23,474 nucleotides of DNA from JAGWRI01 sp035700805 (lineage in GTDB: Bacteria; Gemmatimonadota; Gemmatimonadetes; Gemmatimonadales; Gemmatimonadaceae): contig DASSOG010000005.1 of the NCBI GenBank assembly GCA_035700805.1, positions 1-23,474 of the forward strand, written 5' to 3'. The position numbers and the translations under genes were made by a program. The notes under the pieces are model-generated. The model was not told where the DNA came from, ran no database searches, and was given only the letters and a program-made list of their open reading frames with translations. Position 1 is the stretch's first letter, and the number at the start of each line of letters is the position of its first letter. Below are positions 13,771-22,188 of this stretch, piece after piece.

Positions 13771-16353
13771 TTACGGTGGGTCGATATCCCCGGCGCGCAG
13801 GTCGATCACCACCAGGCCATGGGTCGTCATGGCGTACAGCTTCAGGATCACTCCGGCCGGGTCGCCGGGCAGCGGCCGCGTGGCACGCAGCGGTCCGTAC
13901 ACCGGGTACTTCAACTGCAGCGTACCGCGGTTGTTGTAGTGCACCATGTCCACGATCTCGATCTTGCCCGACGCGGAAGCCACGAAGGCCACCTGGTCAG
14001 CGCCGTCGGTGGTGTAGCCGTTGGCACCCGGGTGGAAGGCGATACCGGCGCCCTGATCCTGCGAGTCGTACGTACCCTGGAGTCGCAGGTGGAGGTAGTC
14101 AGGCACCGCGGCAAAATAGGACTCCTGGGAGCCGTGCGCCCCCACTACCAGGCCGGTGCTGTCGATAGCCAGGCCCGTGACGATCTCCGAGGCGTTCTCG
14201 ATGAGATCGTGCATCGGGATCGTGGTGGACACCTGCAGCCCGCCGAACGTGGCGGCGTCATGGGCCATGATGACTCGGGCAGCCGCCGACTTCGTGTTGC
14301 CCTCGCCAAAGCCAATCCATTTACGATCGGCGCTGCGGGCCACGAACGTCGTGTCCGTCATATCCAGGCTGGTCACGTCCAGGCCAACTACGGTCTGCAC
14401 ATCGCTGCTCACTGCGGCCACGAGCTTGGCCTTCATGCCCGTGTAGGTGGAGTCCGTGACGCACGTGCCCACCGTGGCGCTGCCCGGGGTGTGATCGCAG
14501 ACCACCATTTGATCGGAGACGTCCGTGGCACCTTGCGGCGCCTTCACAATCACCATCGAATCCACGTTGAAGAGCGCGATCTGGCTCTCGTCCGTCGCCT
14601 CGGTGCCGTACTGCCACAGGTGGCGCGGATCGGGCACGGTCTGCGTGGGGTCGATCACCCGGATGGTGCCGGGGGTGGCGGAGCCGGTGGGCTGCGTGGA
14701 GTAGTAGATCAATCCGCCGGCGCCCTGCTCCACGTACTGTGGCCGGTCGGAGTATTCAATAGGTCCTTCAGCGCTCAGGCGGTACACGATGGACGAGCTG
14801 TCGCTGTTCGGCGTGGCCGTCTGGTGCAGCACGTACACCACCGTATTCCGGGTCAGGATGCGCTTGGAGAGGTCTTCACTGATGCTGGCAGGGTCGGCGG
14901 AAGCAATGTTGACTTCGCTGATATTCGTGCCGCCCGAGTTCGCGACGAGCAGGTAATTCGGGTTGGTGCTGATGTCCATGCCCCAGGGCAGGGCCCCGAC
15001 AGCCACTCCATTTGCCGAGAAGGTGTGCGTGGCGTTGCTCCAGACTTCGAGCAGGTTGTGGGCCGTGTTGGACAGGAAGACGTGGCCGTGCACGGGATCC
15101 ACGGCGATGTCACCGATGATCCCGCTGCGTGGCACCGCGAAGGTCTGTCCGTACGCCACCAGCGTGGAATCGGTATAGGCCGATGCCTCGGTGGCCTGCG
15201 GAACCGTGGTGCCAAGCTTGATCGAGTAGCCAACGCGGCCGCCCTGGTCCTTGGCAAAGGTGTACACAAAGACCTTGGATCCCTGGGTGGTAGCCGGGAG
15301 GTTGAGGTCCATGCGCTGCTGGCTGTTCGACGCGTATGGGGTGGGCAGGCTCACGCTGTCGCGCTTGATCTGCACACCCAGCGTGTCGAGCACCACGAAC
15401 CCGACCATCTGGATGCCGTCCCCGTTGGCCGAGATGCTGACGCTGTCCCCGATTTCCGAGCGGGCGGCCAGCGACTGGGTGACCAGGGGCTCGGCGTTGG
15501 TCGAGCCGCGGACAATCACGGAGATCGGGGCGGCGCCGCCGGGCTGTCCATTCACGTCGGTGGCCGAGGAAGTCACCTTCACGCGACCTCCGACGGGCGC
15601 ATCCGAAGGGATGCGCACGATGCCGCTGAGCTGGACGTCAGTCGAGTTCGGTGGATACGTGGAGCTGATCGTGGTGTCCAGCTTCGTGGGCCACGTGGAG
15701 TCGCCCACGGCATGGAAGCTGAGGCGCGCAACACCCTGCGCGTGCGTGGCGTGCAGGGTGACGGTCATGCCGACGCCCGCCGGCACACTGTCGCCCGACG
15801 CCGGCGTCACGACGGTGACCCGTGGTCCGGTCACGAGGTTCACGGCGCGGCTGGTGGTATCCACGTTGCCGGCGGTATCCGTGACCACGGCCATGACGAT
15901 CAGGCTGTCCAGCGTCGTGTCGAGCGGCTGCGCGGGGTGCAGATACCGGCGAATGGTGGTATCGCGGAGCGACGGACGGAATGAGACACCGCCCACCGGC
16001 ACCGTGACTTCGGTGTACCGGATGGTGCGCTGGAGCGTGCCGAGGTCCGCGCTGCCCGTCAGCTTCACGCCGGCGAGGGCGAGGGACTGGAGCGCGTTAT
16101 CGTCGTGCAGGCGCACGGCCACCAGCACCGAGTCGCCGATGTTCACCAGCGCACCGACGGCCGGCGTATCAATGGTGACCGTAGGAGCCTGCTTATCGCC
16201 AGGTCCGGTGGAGCCGCTCGATCCCGAGCCGCCGCCCCCACCGCCGACAGCACCGCCGCTGCCAAAGGGTTCCGGCGCGGTGGCCGAGCCGCAGTTCGCG
16301 ACGACGCCGATGGCGGCGGCAATCGCGAACAGACGCAGTATGGGTGCCTTCAT
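13771..16353 (-). CDS. secreted Ig-like/beta-propeller lipoprotein of the pil operon
   Basis: An 860-residue exported protein of unknown function. The N-terminus has a hydrophobic signal segment ending in VVAN-Cys21, an atypical but plausible lipobox. A Gly/Ser linker follows at 31-51, then beta-rich Ig-like segments at about 57-270 (APTVTIDTPAVGALVNIGDS; GPRVTVVTPASGDSVPAGVG). From about 400 to the C-terminus the sequence resembles YVTN/NHL-type beta-propeller blades (IAVDPVHGHVFLSN, WGMDISTNPNYLLVANSGG, GLAIDSTGLVVGAHG, GIAFHPGANGY). Two cysteines about 13 residues apart (VVCDH...TCVTD) could form a disulfide. The gene lies 18 bases after the pilQ stop with a good ribosome-binding site (GGAGCGGAG), so it is almost certainly co-transcribed. 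PilY1 also ends in a propeller and works with type IV pili, but the VWA domain of PilY1 is not seen here; a role in pilus function or surface binding is inference. Confidence 0.75.
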   Translation of the reverse strand: MKAPILRLFAIAAAIGVVANCGSATAPEPFGSGGAVGGGGGGSGSSGSTGPGDKQAPTVTIDTPAVGALVNIGDSVLVAVRLHDDNALQSLALAGVKLTGSADLGTLQRTIRYTEVTVPVGGVSFRPSLRDTTIRRYLHPAQPLDTTLDSLIVMAVVTDTAGNVDTTSRAVNLVTGPRVTVVTPASGDSVPAGVGMTVTLHATHAQGVARLSFHAVGDSTWPTKLDTTISSTYPPNSTDVQLSGIVRIPSDAPVGGRVKVTSSATDVNGQPGGAAPISVIVRGSTNAEPLVTQSLAARSEIGDSVSISANGDGIQMVGFVVLDTLGVQIKRDSVSLPTPYASNSQQRMDLNLPATTQGSKVFVYTFAKDQGGRVGYSIKLGTTVPQATEASAYTDSTLVAYGQTFAVPRSGIIGDIAVDPVHGHVFLSNTAHNLLEVWSNATHTFSANGVAVGALPWGMDISTNPNYLLVANSGGTNISEVNIASADPASISEDLSKRILTRNTVVYVLHQTATPNSDSSSIVYRLSAEGPIEYSDRPQYVEQGAGGLIYYSTQPTGSATPGTIRVIDPTQTVPDPRHLWQYGTEATDESQIALFNVDSMVIVKAPQGATDVSDQMVVCDHTPGSATVGTCVTDSTYTGMKAKLVAAVSSDVQTVVGLDVTSLDMTDTTFVARSADRKWIGFGEGNTKSAAARVIMAHDAATFGGLQVSTTIPMHDLIENASEIVTGLAIDSTGLVVGAHGSQESYFAAVPDYLHLRLQGTYDSQDQGAGIAFHPGANGYTTDGADQVAFVASASGKIEIVDMVHYNNRGTLQLKYPVYGPLRATRPLPGDPAGVILKLYAMTTHGLVVIDLRAGDIDPP

Positions 16354-16371
16354 CGAAGTGCTCCGCTCCGG

Positions 16372-18264
16372 CTAGTTGGTGCCGCCCGCGCCCGACATCG
16401 CCTGCCCATCGTCCACGATGTGCGGCGTGATCAGGATCAGGAGGTCGCGCTTGATTTCCTGGCGCTGGGTAAATCCGAACAGCTTGCCGATGATCGGCAG
16501 GTCCACGAGGACGGGGATGCCCGACTTGGAGACCGTGACGCTGGTCTGGGTCAGGCCGCCCATGATCGCCGTCTGGCCGTCCGCCACGAGCAGCGTGTTG
16601 TCAATGAACTGCTTGGGGAACACGGCGCCGACGTCGTTGGAGAACTGCTGGACATCAGAGTTCTCAGCGTGCACGGTCATCTGCACCTGGTGATTGGCCG
16701 TGATCTGCGGCGTAACGCGGAGGATGATACCCACCTGCTGGAAGGTGACCGTGGCCTTGGGACCGGTCTGGCCGCCCACGGACGAGGCATCCACCACACG
16801 GATCGGCACGTTCGTGCCGGCGGTGAGCACGGCCTCGTGGTTGTTGAGGGTGGTCACGCTGGGCTCGGCCTGCACGTCCAGCAGCGAGATGGTGGACAGC
16901 GCCTGGATGAAGCTGGTGAAGCTGAACCCGCCCATGGCCGCGGAATAGACTGCCTTGAGCGCCGCGCCCGGCACTGCCTGCGAGGCATTGGCGATGGCGG
17001 CAATGGTATTTCCACCCAGATAGATGAGGCCGGTACCCTTCTGCGGCTGACCCGTGGAATCCAGGCGCGGGACCAGGTCATTGAAGTACTGGCTGGCGCT
17101 GCCGATGTCGTACTGCAGGCCCAGAGCCTCGAGGTCCGTGCGATCCACCAGCACGATCTTGGCCTTGATGTTGACCTGCGGCTGGCGGATGTCCAGGCTC
17201 CTGGCATACGCCACGAGCGAGTCCACGTTGGACGCAATGTCGGTGATGCTGAGCGTGTTCGTCGTGGTATCCGACGTCACCGCCCCGCGCACGGGACAGC
17301 TCAGGTCCGTCACCACGGGTGGGCTGTTCGACCCGCCCGGTGGCGCCGCCGCGGTCGGCGTGGCGCCCTCGGCGGTCGCCTGCTTGCTGCAGTCACGGCT
17401 CAGCCGCACCGCAACGCTGGGCTGCAGGTTGATGGCCTTCACATAGTTGAGGCGCAGGCTGCGCGTGGAGAGCGGCTCGGCCGCCCGCTGCGCCAGGATG
17501 TGCGCCTGGGTGTCCACAATCAGGATTCCGCTGGGATCTTCCACGGCGTCCAGTCCGTTGGCATTGAGCACCACGCGGAGCGCCACGTCCCACGGCTGGT
17601 CCGTGATGGTCGCGGTGATCTTGGTGGCTTCCACGCCCTTGGACAGGACAATCGTGCGCCCGGAGTACGCCGAGAAGGCCGCGACCACGTCGCGAATGTC
17701 GGCGTTCTCCCACGTGACCGTGATGTGCGGCTGCTGCTGTGGCTGCACCGGCGTATAGCTGACGGTGCGTACCGGCCGCGGCGGGACGCTCACGGGCGCG
17801 ACGTCGGCTGGCGCCGCCGCGGCTGGCGCGGTGCCCCCGACATGCCACGCGTCGAAATCAGGAGACGTCCCGTCCACCGCGATGCGGATGCGGTTGGATT
17901 CGCGAGCCACGGCGTAACGGTGCGGGGCATCGAGGGAGACGACCACGCGCACGACGTTCTGCCGATACTGTGAATAACGCACCCCCAGCACGCCGCCACG
18001 ATTCACCTGGTCGTAGCCGCCGGTCGGCACGCGGAGTGAGGCCCCGCTGATGTCCACGACCACCCGCTCCGGGTTGTGGAGCGTGAAATCGTTGACCGAG
18101 ACAACACCGCCGACGCCGATGAGCACCTCGGCCCGACCTGCGGCCGGGACGACGCTCAACGAGGTCACGGCTCCCTCTGCCGGGGCCGGCTCACCTGCCG
18201 TGCGCCAGGCGCCGGCAAGGAGCGCGACGGCCAGCGCCGCGACTACCGTCATGACGCGCTTCAT
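16372..18264 (-). CDS. pilQ: type IV pilus secretin PilQ
   Basis: Outer-membrane channel through which the pilus fibre passes. The 630-residue product has a signal peptide (1 to about 24), an AMIN domain at about 34-132 (ERVVVDISGASL, VRVVVSLD), a Pro/Ala linker, an STN domain at about 178-252 (ITVTWENADIRDVVAAFSAY), an N1 domain at about 265-360, and the secretin core at about 363-617 with VPIRVV, GIILRVTPQI, LLVADGQTAIMGGL and the GIPVLVDLPIIGKLFGF...DLLILITPHIV end. The N1 domain carries a low-complexity Ala/Thr/Pro insertion (about 295-316) flanked by Cys292 and Cys323. One AMIN domain rather than several makes it shorter than many PilQ proteins. It starts with ATG overlapping the pilP stop by four bases, behind AAGGGAG. 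Confidence 0.95.
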   Translation of the reverse strand: MKRVMTVVAALAVALLAGAWRTAGEPAPAEGAVTSLSVVPAAGRAEVLIGVGGVVSVNDFTLHNPERVVVDISGASLRVPTGGYDQVNRGGVLGVRYSQYRQNVVRVVVSLDAPHRYAVARESNRIRIAVDGTSPDFDAWHVGGTAPAAAAPADVAPVSVPPRPVRTVSYTPVQPQQQPHITVTWENADIRDVVAAFSAYSGRTIVLSKGVEATKITATITDQPWDVALRVVLNANGLDAVEDPSGILIVDTQAHILAQRAAEPLSTRSLRLNYVKAINLQPSVAVRLSRDCSKQATAEGATPTAAAPPGGSNSPPVVTDLSCPVRGAVTSDTTTNTLSITDIASNVDSLVAYARSLDIRQPQVNIKAKIVLVDRTDLEALGLQYDIGSASQYFNDLVPRLDSTGQPQKGTGLIYLGGNTIAAIANASQAVPGAALKAVYSAAMGGFSFTSFIQALSTISLLDVQAEPSVTTLNNHEAVLTAGTNVPIRVVDASSVGGQTGPKATVTFQQVGIILRVTPQITANHQVQMTVHAENSDVQQFSNDVGAVFPKQFIDNTLLVADGQTAIMGGLTQTSVTVSKSGIPVLVDLPIIGKLFGFTQRQEIKRDLLILITPHIVDDGQAMSGAGGTN

Positions 18265-18848
18265 GGATTTCTCCCTTTCGTGGTATCCGCCAACACCAGC
18301 GAATCCTGGCGGTTGGCCCCGAACTCCTCAATGGTGAAGATCACGGTGCGTGGCTTGATCTGCGCCACACGCATCCGGCCCAGCACTTGCCCAACGCGCG
18401 CGCGGTACAGCGTGTTGTCCTGCCCGCGCATCACGGCTACCGACCGCCGCCCATTGACGTCATACAGGATGCCAATCAGGTGAAGGTCGGAAATGACCGG
18501 CCGCAACTCGCTCGTATTCAAGAGCGAGAAAAATGGATCGCGCGCGTTCGCACGGTCATACGTAAACGCTTCACGCATGATGACCGTCGGCACCGTATCG
18601 GTCGCGGCCTTCCCCTTGGGGGGCGCGGCCGCCGAGCGCGTGGACGCCGCGCCCCGTGGCGTGGTGCCCTGCGGCTGCTTTGCCGCGGGGGTCCCGCGTC
18701 CGGTCGGCTGTTCCCCCTGCTCCCGCGCGGTGTGCGCGTCGACCGCCGCCTTGGCGTTGCGCGCCCGGCCAATGGCCTTCGTGATCTGGGCGTTGGCCGC
18801 GCCGGCGCTGCACGCCAGGAGCATGAGCGCCATCAGGGTACGCTTCAC
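18261..18848 (-). CDS. pilP: type IV pilus assembly protein PilP
   Basis: Periplasmic link between the PilN/PilO inner-membrane complex and the PilQ secretin. The 195-residue product has an N-terminal signal (MKRTLMALMLLACSAGAANA), an Ala/Pro/Lys-rich linker at about 40-85, and a compact beta domain at about 95-187. FTYDRANARDPFFSL at 95-109 is the PilP-type motif preceding the domain, and LIGILYDVNGRRSVAVM and GQVLGRMRVAQI are typical. The signal could be cut after ANA or processed as a lipoprotein at LLAC (Cys13); PilP proteins are often lipoproteins, so both are plausible. The start is GTG at 18848, overlapping the pilO stop as GTGA, with AAGGAG upstream. The 3' end overlaps pilQ by four bases. 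Confidence 0.9.
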   Translation of the reverse strand: MKRTLMALMLLACSAGAANAQITKAIGRARNAKAAVDAHTAREQGEQPTGRGTPAAKQPQGTTPRGAASTRSAAAPPKGKAATDTVPTVIMREAFTYDRANARDPFFSLLNTSELRPVISDLHLIGILYDVNGRRSVAVMRGQDNTLYRARVGQVLGRMRVAQIKPRTVIFTIEEFGANRQDSLVLADTTKGRNP

Positions 18849-19450
18849 GGGCGCTCCTTGTCCGGGACGGCCGGCAGCGTGTGGGCCACGTACGTCTGGA
18901 TGTCAAAGGTGGCCTGCAGCGCCTGCGTCTGCGGTTGGCCGCCAGCGCCGGCCTGCGTGGACACCGCGAGTTGCAGGTTGATGGGCGCCACGATGCGCCG
19001 CAACGAGCCAACATTGGTCAGGAACGCGCCGATCTTGTGGTACGATCCGGTGACCATGAGCTTGAACCGGTATGTATCAAACTGGTCGCCTTCCACCTTG
19101 CCGTCAGGCGTGAACGCCGAGACATCGAGGTTCTCCAGGCGAGCCGCGTTGGACACGGCGGCCAGCAGCGCCGGCACTTCATTGCCCGTGGGCACGAGCT
19201 GGCGCATGATGTCCACCTCGCGCGTGAATTCATCCGCCTGCGCGCGCAACTGGTCGATGCTGCCGCGAGCCATGTCCCGCTTGGCCTGCTGGTTCAGGGA
19301 ATCGAGCGAGGCCACGTGGGTGGCCAGCGTGTCCAGCTCCAGCGACTTCGGCTTCCAGACAAAGTTGTAGTACAGGAACGCCCCGGCCAGGAACGCGATG
19401 GCCACGAGCAGCTTGTACTGGTCCTTCTGGTTGGTCGGGAGGAGTGCCAT
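18845..19450 (-). CDS. pilO: type IV pilus inner-membrane protein PilO
   Basis: Bitopic inner-membrane protein that forms a heterodimer with PilN and links the platform to PilP. The 201-residue product has a short cytosolic N-terminus, one transmembrane helix at about 14-32 (LLVAIAFLAGAFLYYNFVW), a coiled-coil region at about 35-85 and a ferredoxin-like alpha/beta domain at about 90-195. LVPTGNEVPALLAAVSNAAR and LMVTGSYHKIGAFLTNVGSL are characteristic of PilO. Its ATG at 19450 comes two bases after the pilN stop codon, within a run of coupled genes. It is somewhat shorter than Pseudomonas PilO. Confidence 0.92.
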   Translation of the reverse strand: MALLPTNQKDQYKLLVAIAFLAGAFLYYNFVWKPKSLELDTLATHVASLDSLNQQAKRDMARGSIDQLRAQADEFTREVDIMRQLVPTGNEVPALLAAVSNAARLENLDVSAFTPDGKVEGDQFDTYRFKLMVTGSYHKIGAFLTNVGSLRRIVAPINLQLAVSTQAGAGGQPQTQALQATFDIQTYVAHTLPAVPDKERP

Positions 19451-19452
19451 GG

Positions 19453-20187
19453 CTATTTCACCGAGACGTTGAGCGGCACACGCCGGATGACCGTGGAGTC
19501 CGGCCGCGTGTACAGCATGGTCAGCGTGAAATCGGTGACCTGGATTCCGTTCTCGCTCTTGGCTTCGGAGCGGTCAAGGTTGACGTCGCCAAAGAACGGC
19601 GATGCTTCGAGATCGCTCATGTACCGCGTGATGGCCTGGATATCCACCGTGCGACCATCCAGCCGCACATGCACCGTGTCCAGCGGGATGGCCGTGACGA
19701 GCTTCCGCTCCTTCTTGGCGCCCCCCGGCGGCACAGGCGCCGCGGCCAGGTTGGATCCCTGCGGTGTACCAGTGAGCGCCAGGCTCGTCAGCCAGGTGTA
19801 TGCCGGCAGCGCGGCGCTGACTTCTTCCATCACGTGCGGCCATACAAAGCGATCGCCGTCAATGGCCCTGATGATGTTCAACTGGCGCAGCAACGTGTCG
19901 CGCTTGGCCTCCAGGTGGGTCCGGTCCTTGAGCACCGACGCATAACGGGTGGAATCGGAAAGCCCCTGCTGCTCGCGCGCCGCCAGGTCCTTGCTCGCGC
20001 CGGCCTGGGACATATACATGAACGCGATCGCCGCGACGGCGACCACGCCACATCCGATGGCGGCCGCCATCCAGCGATCCTTGAACCGCGCCGAGATGCC
20101 AGCCGCAATGGCGCCGAAGTCCAGGCTGAACCCGCCGCCGGACTTCGCCTTCTTTGCCGCGCCTGGATGGAGATTGATCTGGATCAT
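19453..20187 (-). CDS. pilN: type IV pilus inner-membrane protein PilN
   Basis: Partner of PilO whose cytosolic N-terminus binds PilM. The 244-residue product begins MIQINLHPG, containing the INLxP motif that docks into PilM. A transmembrane helix at about 39-59 follows, then a coiled coil (about 60-112) and a periplasmic alpha/beta domain (WPHVMEEVSAALPAYTWLTS; GRTVDIQAITRYMSDLEASP). About 30 residues separate the INLHP motif from the membrane, a longer cytosolic segment than in the Pseudomonas protein. A Pro/Gly/Lys loop (APVPPGGAKKERK) interrupts the periplasmic domain. ATG 20187 lies 16 bases after the pilM stop, with a weak GGCGG upstream. Confidence 0.92.
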   Translation of the reverse strand: MIQINLHPGAAKKAKSGGGFSLDFGAIAAGISARFKDRWMAAAIGCGVVAVAAIAFMYMSQAGASKDLAAREQQGLSDSTRYASVLKDRTHLEAKRDTLLRQLNIIRAIDGDRFVWPHVMEEVSAALPAYTWLTSLALTGTPQGSNLAAAPVPPGGAKKERKLVTAIPLDTVHVRLDGRTVDIQAITRYMSDLEASPFFGDVNLDRSEAKSENGIQVTDFTLTMLYTRPDSTVIRRVPLNVSVK

Positions 20188-20203
20188 GTCATGTCCGCCG
20201 TGG

Positions 20204-21247
20204 CTAGGCCACCTGACGCAGCGCCAGCCCGATGGGAAGCATCAGGAGGGGCGCCACTTCGTCAGTGACGAGCGACTCGAGCGCGCCGTCACGTACCTTC
20301 AATGCCGCCAATGGGTTGGCCTGCTCCACCGAAAGCTTCAGGCGCTCGGCAAGCATCTGCGTGAGCCCCGGGATGCGCGACCCGCCGCCACACGTATAGA
20401 CGGCCCGCACCGCGCTGGCCGTCCGCGAGTTGGACGCCAGGAACGCCACCGCCCGCTCCACGCCCACGGCAATCTCCTCGCCTCGGCTCTCCAGCACCGC
20501 GTCCAGGTGCGGGGAGCGGTCGTAGCCCTGGAGCAGCGCCTGCGCGTCCTCGCCACCCAGCCCGCGCTCCCGCTGCAGGTCCTCGCGGAACCGCCGCGTA
20601 CCCACTGCCAGGTCGCGCGTGAGGATCGGCACGCCTTCCTCCAGCACGTTGATGTTGGTCACCTCATGCCCCACGTTCACCAGCGCTACCACGCCCGTCA
20701 TCGCATCGGGGTGGTTCAACTCAAAGGCATTGTGCAACGCGAATGCATCCACGTCCACGATGCTCGCGTCGAGCCCGGCATCGCTGAGCACGCGCAGCTT
20801 GGATTCCACCAGCTCTCGCTTGGCCGCCACCAGCAACACACTCATTTCCAGCCCGTCGCCGTCGGGATCAAGGATCTGGAAATCCAGCTCCACCGACTCC
20901 ATGTCGAAGGGCACGTGCTGCTCAGCTTCCCAGCGCATCAGCTCGCGCGCCTGCTGTTCCTTGACGCGCTCAATCTGGATCTTCTTGATGATCACGTCGC
21001 GACCACCCACGGCGGTCACGACCTTCTTGGCCTTGACTCCCGCCTCTGTGAGGGCGGACTGGATCGCTTCGGCTACGATGCCGGGGTCCATCACTTCCCC
21101 CTCGACGATCGCGTCGGCCATGAGCGGCGCGATGGCGACCTTGACCAGCTCCGGCTCGGACTTGGAGTGGTCCATCACCGCAACCTTGATCAGGCCCGAC
21201 CCGATGTCGAGGCCGATTGTCGTCTTGCTGCGACCGAGGAATGCCAT
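20204..21247 (-). CDS. pilM: type IV pilus actin-like ATPase PilM
   Basis: Cytosolic actin-fold ATPase that binds the N-terminus of PilN. The 347-residue product has the phosphate-1 loop TIGLDIGSGLIKVAVM at 10-25, a phosphate-2 region near 185-215 (VALVNVGHEVTNINVLEEGV) and the adenosine-binding GGGSRIPGL near 287-295. WEAEQHVPFDMESVELDF is typical of PilM. Length is in the normal range. It is the first gene of the pilMNOPQ run; 119 bases separate it from the minor-pilin genes upstream. The ATG at 21247 lacks an evident Shine-Dalgarno sequence. I could not identify a convincing promoter in the gap. Confidence 0.94.
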   Translation of the reverse strand: MAFLGRSKTTIGLDIGSGLIKVAVMDHSKSEPELVKVAIAPLMADAIVEGEVMDPGIVAEAIQSALTEAGVKAKKVVTAVGGRDVIIKKIQIERVKEQQARELMRWEAEQHVPFDMESVELDFQILDPDGDGLEMSVLLVAAKRELVESKLRVLSDAGLDASIVDVDAFALHNAFELNHPDAMTGVVALVNVGHEVTNINVLEEGVPILTRDLAVGTRRFREDLQRERGLGGEDAQALLQGYDRSPHLDAVLESRGEEIAVGVERAVAFLASNSRTASAVRAVYTCGGGSRIPGLTQMLAERLKLSVEQANPLAALKVRDGALESLVTDEVAPLLMLPIGLALRQVA

Positions 21248-21366
21248 GTGAGGATCTTGGGTGAGATGGTGCCCGCCGCGCGGGGCGGAAACCGATAGGG
21301 ACTACGACCGGTTGCGCCTCACCGAACACGACTTACGGAACTTGAGGTAACAAGGTAGCCGAGACT
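21248..21366 (-). other. intergenic gap upstream of pilM
   Basis: The gap holds no supportable gene. It has a small GC hairpin (CCCGC 21272-21276, GCGGG 21280-21284) and a plus-strand 15-mer at 21347-21361 identical to a conserved segment near the 3' end of 16S rRNA (GTAACAAGGTAGCCG). No convincing -35/-10 pair was found, so pilM may be read from the minor-pilin transcript. Confidence 0.4.
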
Positions 21367-22188
21367 TCAGGGTGCTGGCCACCACCAGCGGGCTCCGGGA
21401 AACTCGGCGCTTCCGGCGTGCCACGAGACGGCCGCCAGGAGCGCCGAGTCGGCCCGTAACGTCAAGTGACTTATAGACTTGGCCGAAATCCTGCGTCCCG
21501 ATAGAAGCGCGCCCACCACCAGCACACCGGGGCTCTCGATCTCCACCCCACCCGTGGCGAAAATCGCCCCCTGCCAGGTGACCGGCCCGGTGATCCGCAG
21601 CGCTCCCTCAACCACCAAAAGGCCGCGCCCCGTACCTCCAGTCAGTTCCAGGGGGCCGGCGCCAAGACAGATGTCGCAGGTGGGAGCCTCCAGCGCCGAG
21701 CCCGCAGGCAGCACGAGACTTGCCCGGGCCCGGAGCTCGGTCAGGGACGTCCCTCCCAGAGAGTCCCCGGTCAGGTCTTCCGCGAAGCTGTCCCGGATGG
21801 CCGGACCCCGGACATGGAGCAGGACCACGGCCCGCGAGCTCAGGGAGCTGTCGGCGGCATCGCGGACCAGGACGGTGACCCGGTATGTCGTGCGGGAGAT
21901 CCGGCTCACCCAGCCGCGCGTCACGAAATGGTCGAGTGTGGCTGCCGTGGAAATGGGTTGGGTGCTCCCGATTGGCTGGGAAAAGCGCGCGGCGCTGTCC
22001 CACGTGGATGGCAGGATGCTGGTCAGGGCGGCCGCGCCGGCGTCGAGCTGCGCCACCCGGACGGTCGCGCGCCCCTGCGCCAAGTCCGCCTGCGCGGCGA
22101 AATACCCGGCCATGAGCATGGTGCCCACCAGGGCAAGCGCCACGAGTGCCGTGAAGAGCGCAATTCCACGCCGGCCGTCAGGAACCAC
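21367..22188 (-). CDS. PilX/GspK-like pilus assembly protein with beta-solenoid-like tail
   Basis: A 273-residue protein starting at GTG 22188, which overlaps the PilW-like gene by 11 bases. The N-terminus DGRRGIALFTALVALALVG is a prepilin-type leader with Gly8 before Ile9 and a hydrophobic helix, but +5 is Thr instead of Glu. Loss of Glu5 is known for GspK/PilX-type tip proteins. After a mixed region the C-terminal third reads like short beta repeats (LVVEGALRITGPVTWQGAIF, then ATGGVEIESPGVLVVGALL), reminiscent of solenoid folds in PilX-family proteins. A CDIC motif lies just before these repeats. The position after PilV- and PilW-like genes fits a PilX role in priming pilus assembly. The frame is open further upstream, but that part lies within the preceding gene. 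Confidence 0.7.
   Translation of the reverse strand: MVPDGRRGIALFTALVALALVGTMLMAGYFAAQADLAQGRATVRVAQLDAGAAALTSILPSTWDSAARFSQPIGSTQPISTAATLDHFVTRGWVSRISRTTYRVTVLVRDAADSSLSSRAVVLLHVRGPAIRDSFAEDLTGDSLGGTSLTELRARASLVLPAGSALEAPTCDICLGAGPLELTGGTGRGLLVVEGALRITGPVTWQGAIFATGGVEIESPGVLVVGALLSGRRISAKSISHLTLRADSALLAAVSWHAGSAEFPGARWWWPAP

Noticed and set aside
12199..15984. A 1261-codon open frame on the plus strand opposite aroC and the propeller gene
   Set aside because: It is His/Arg/Gly-rich low-complexity translation with no recognisable domain, antisense to well-supported genes. Such frames arise from high GC codon bias.
21340..21366. An rRNA gene fragment
   Set aside because: Only 15 bases match 16S rRNA, with no flanking similarity, so no RNA gene is called.
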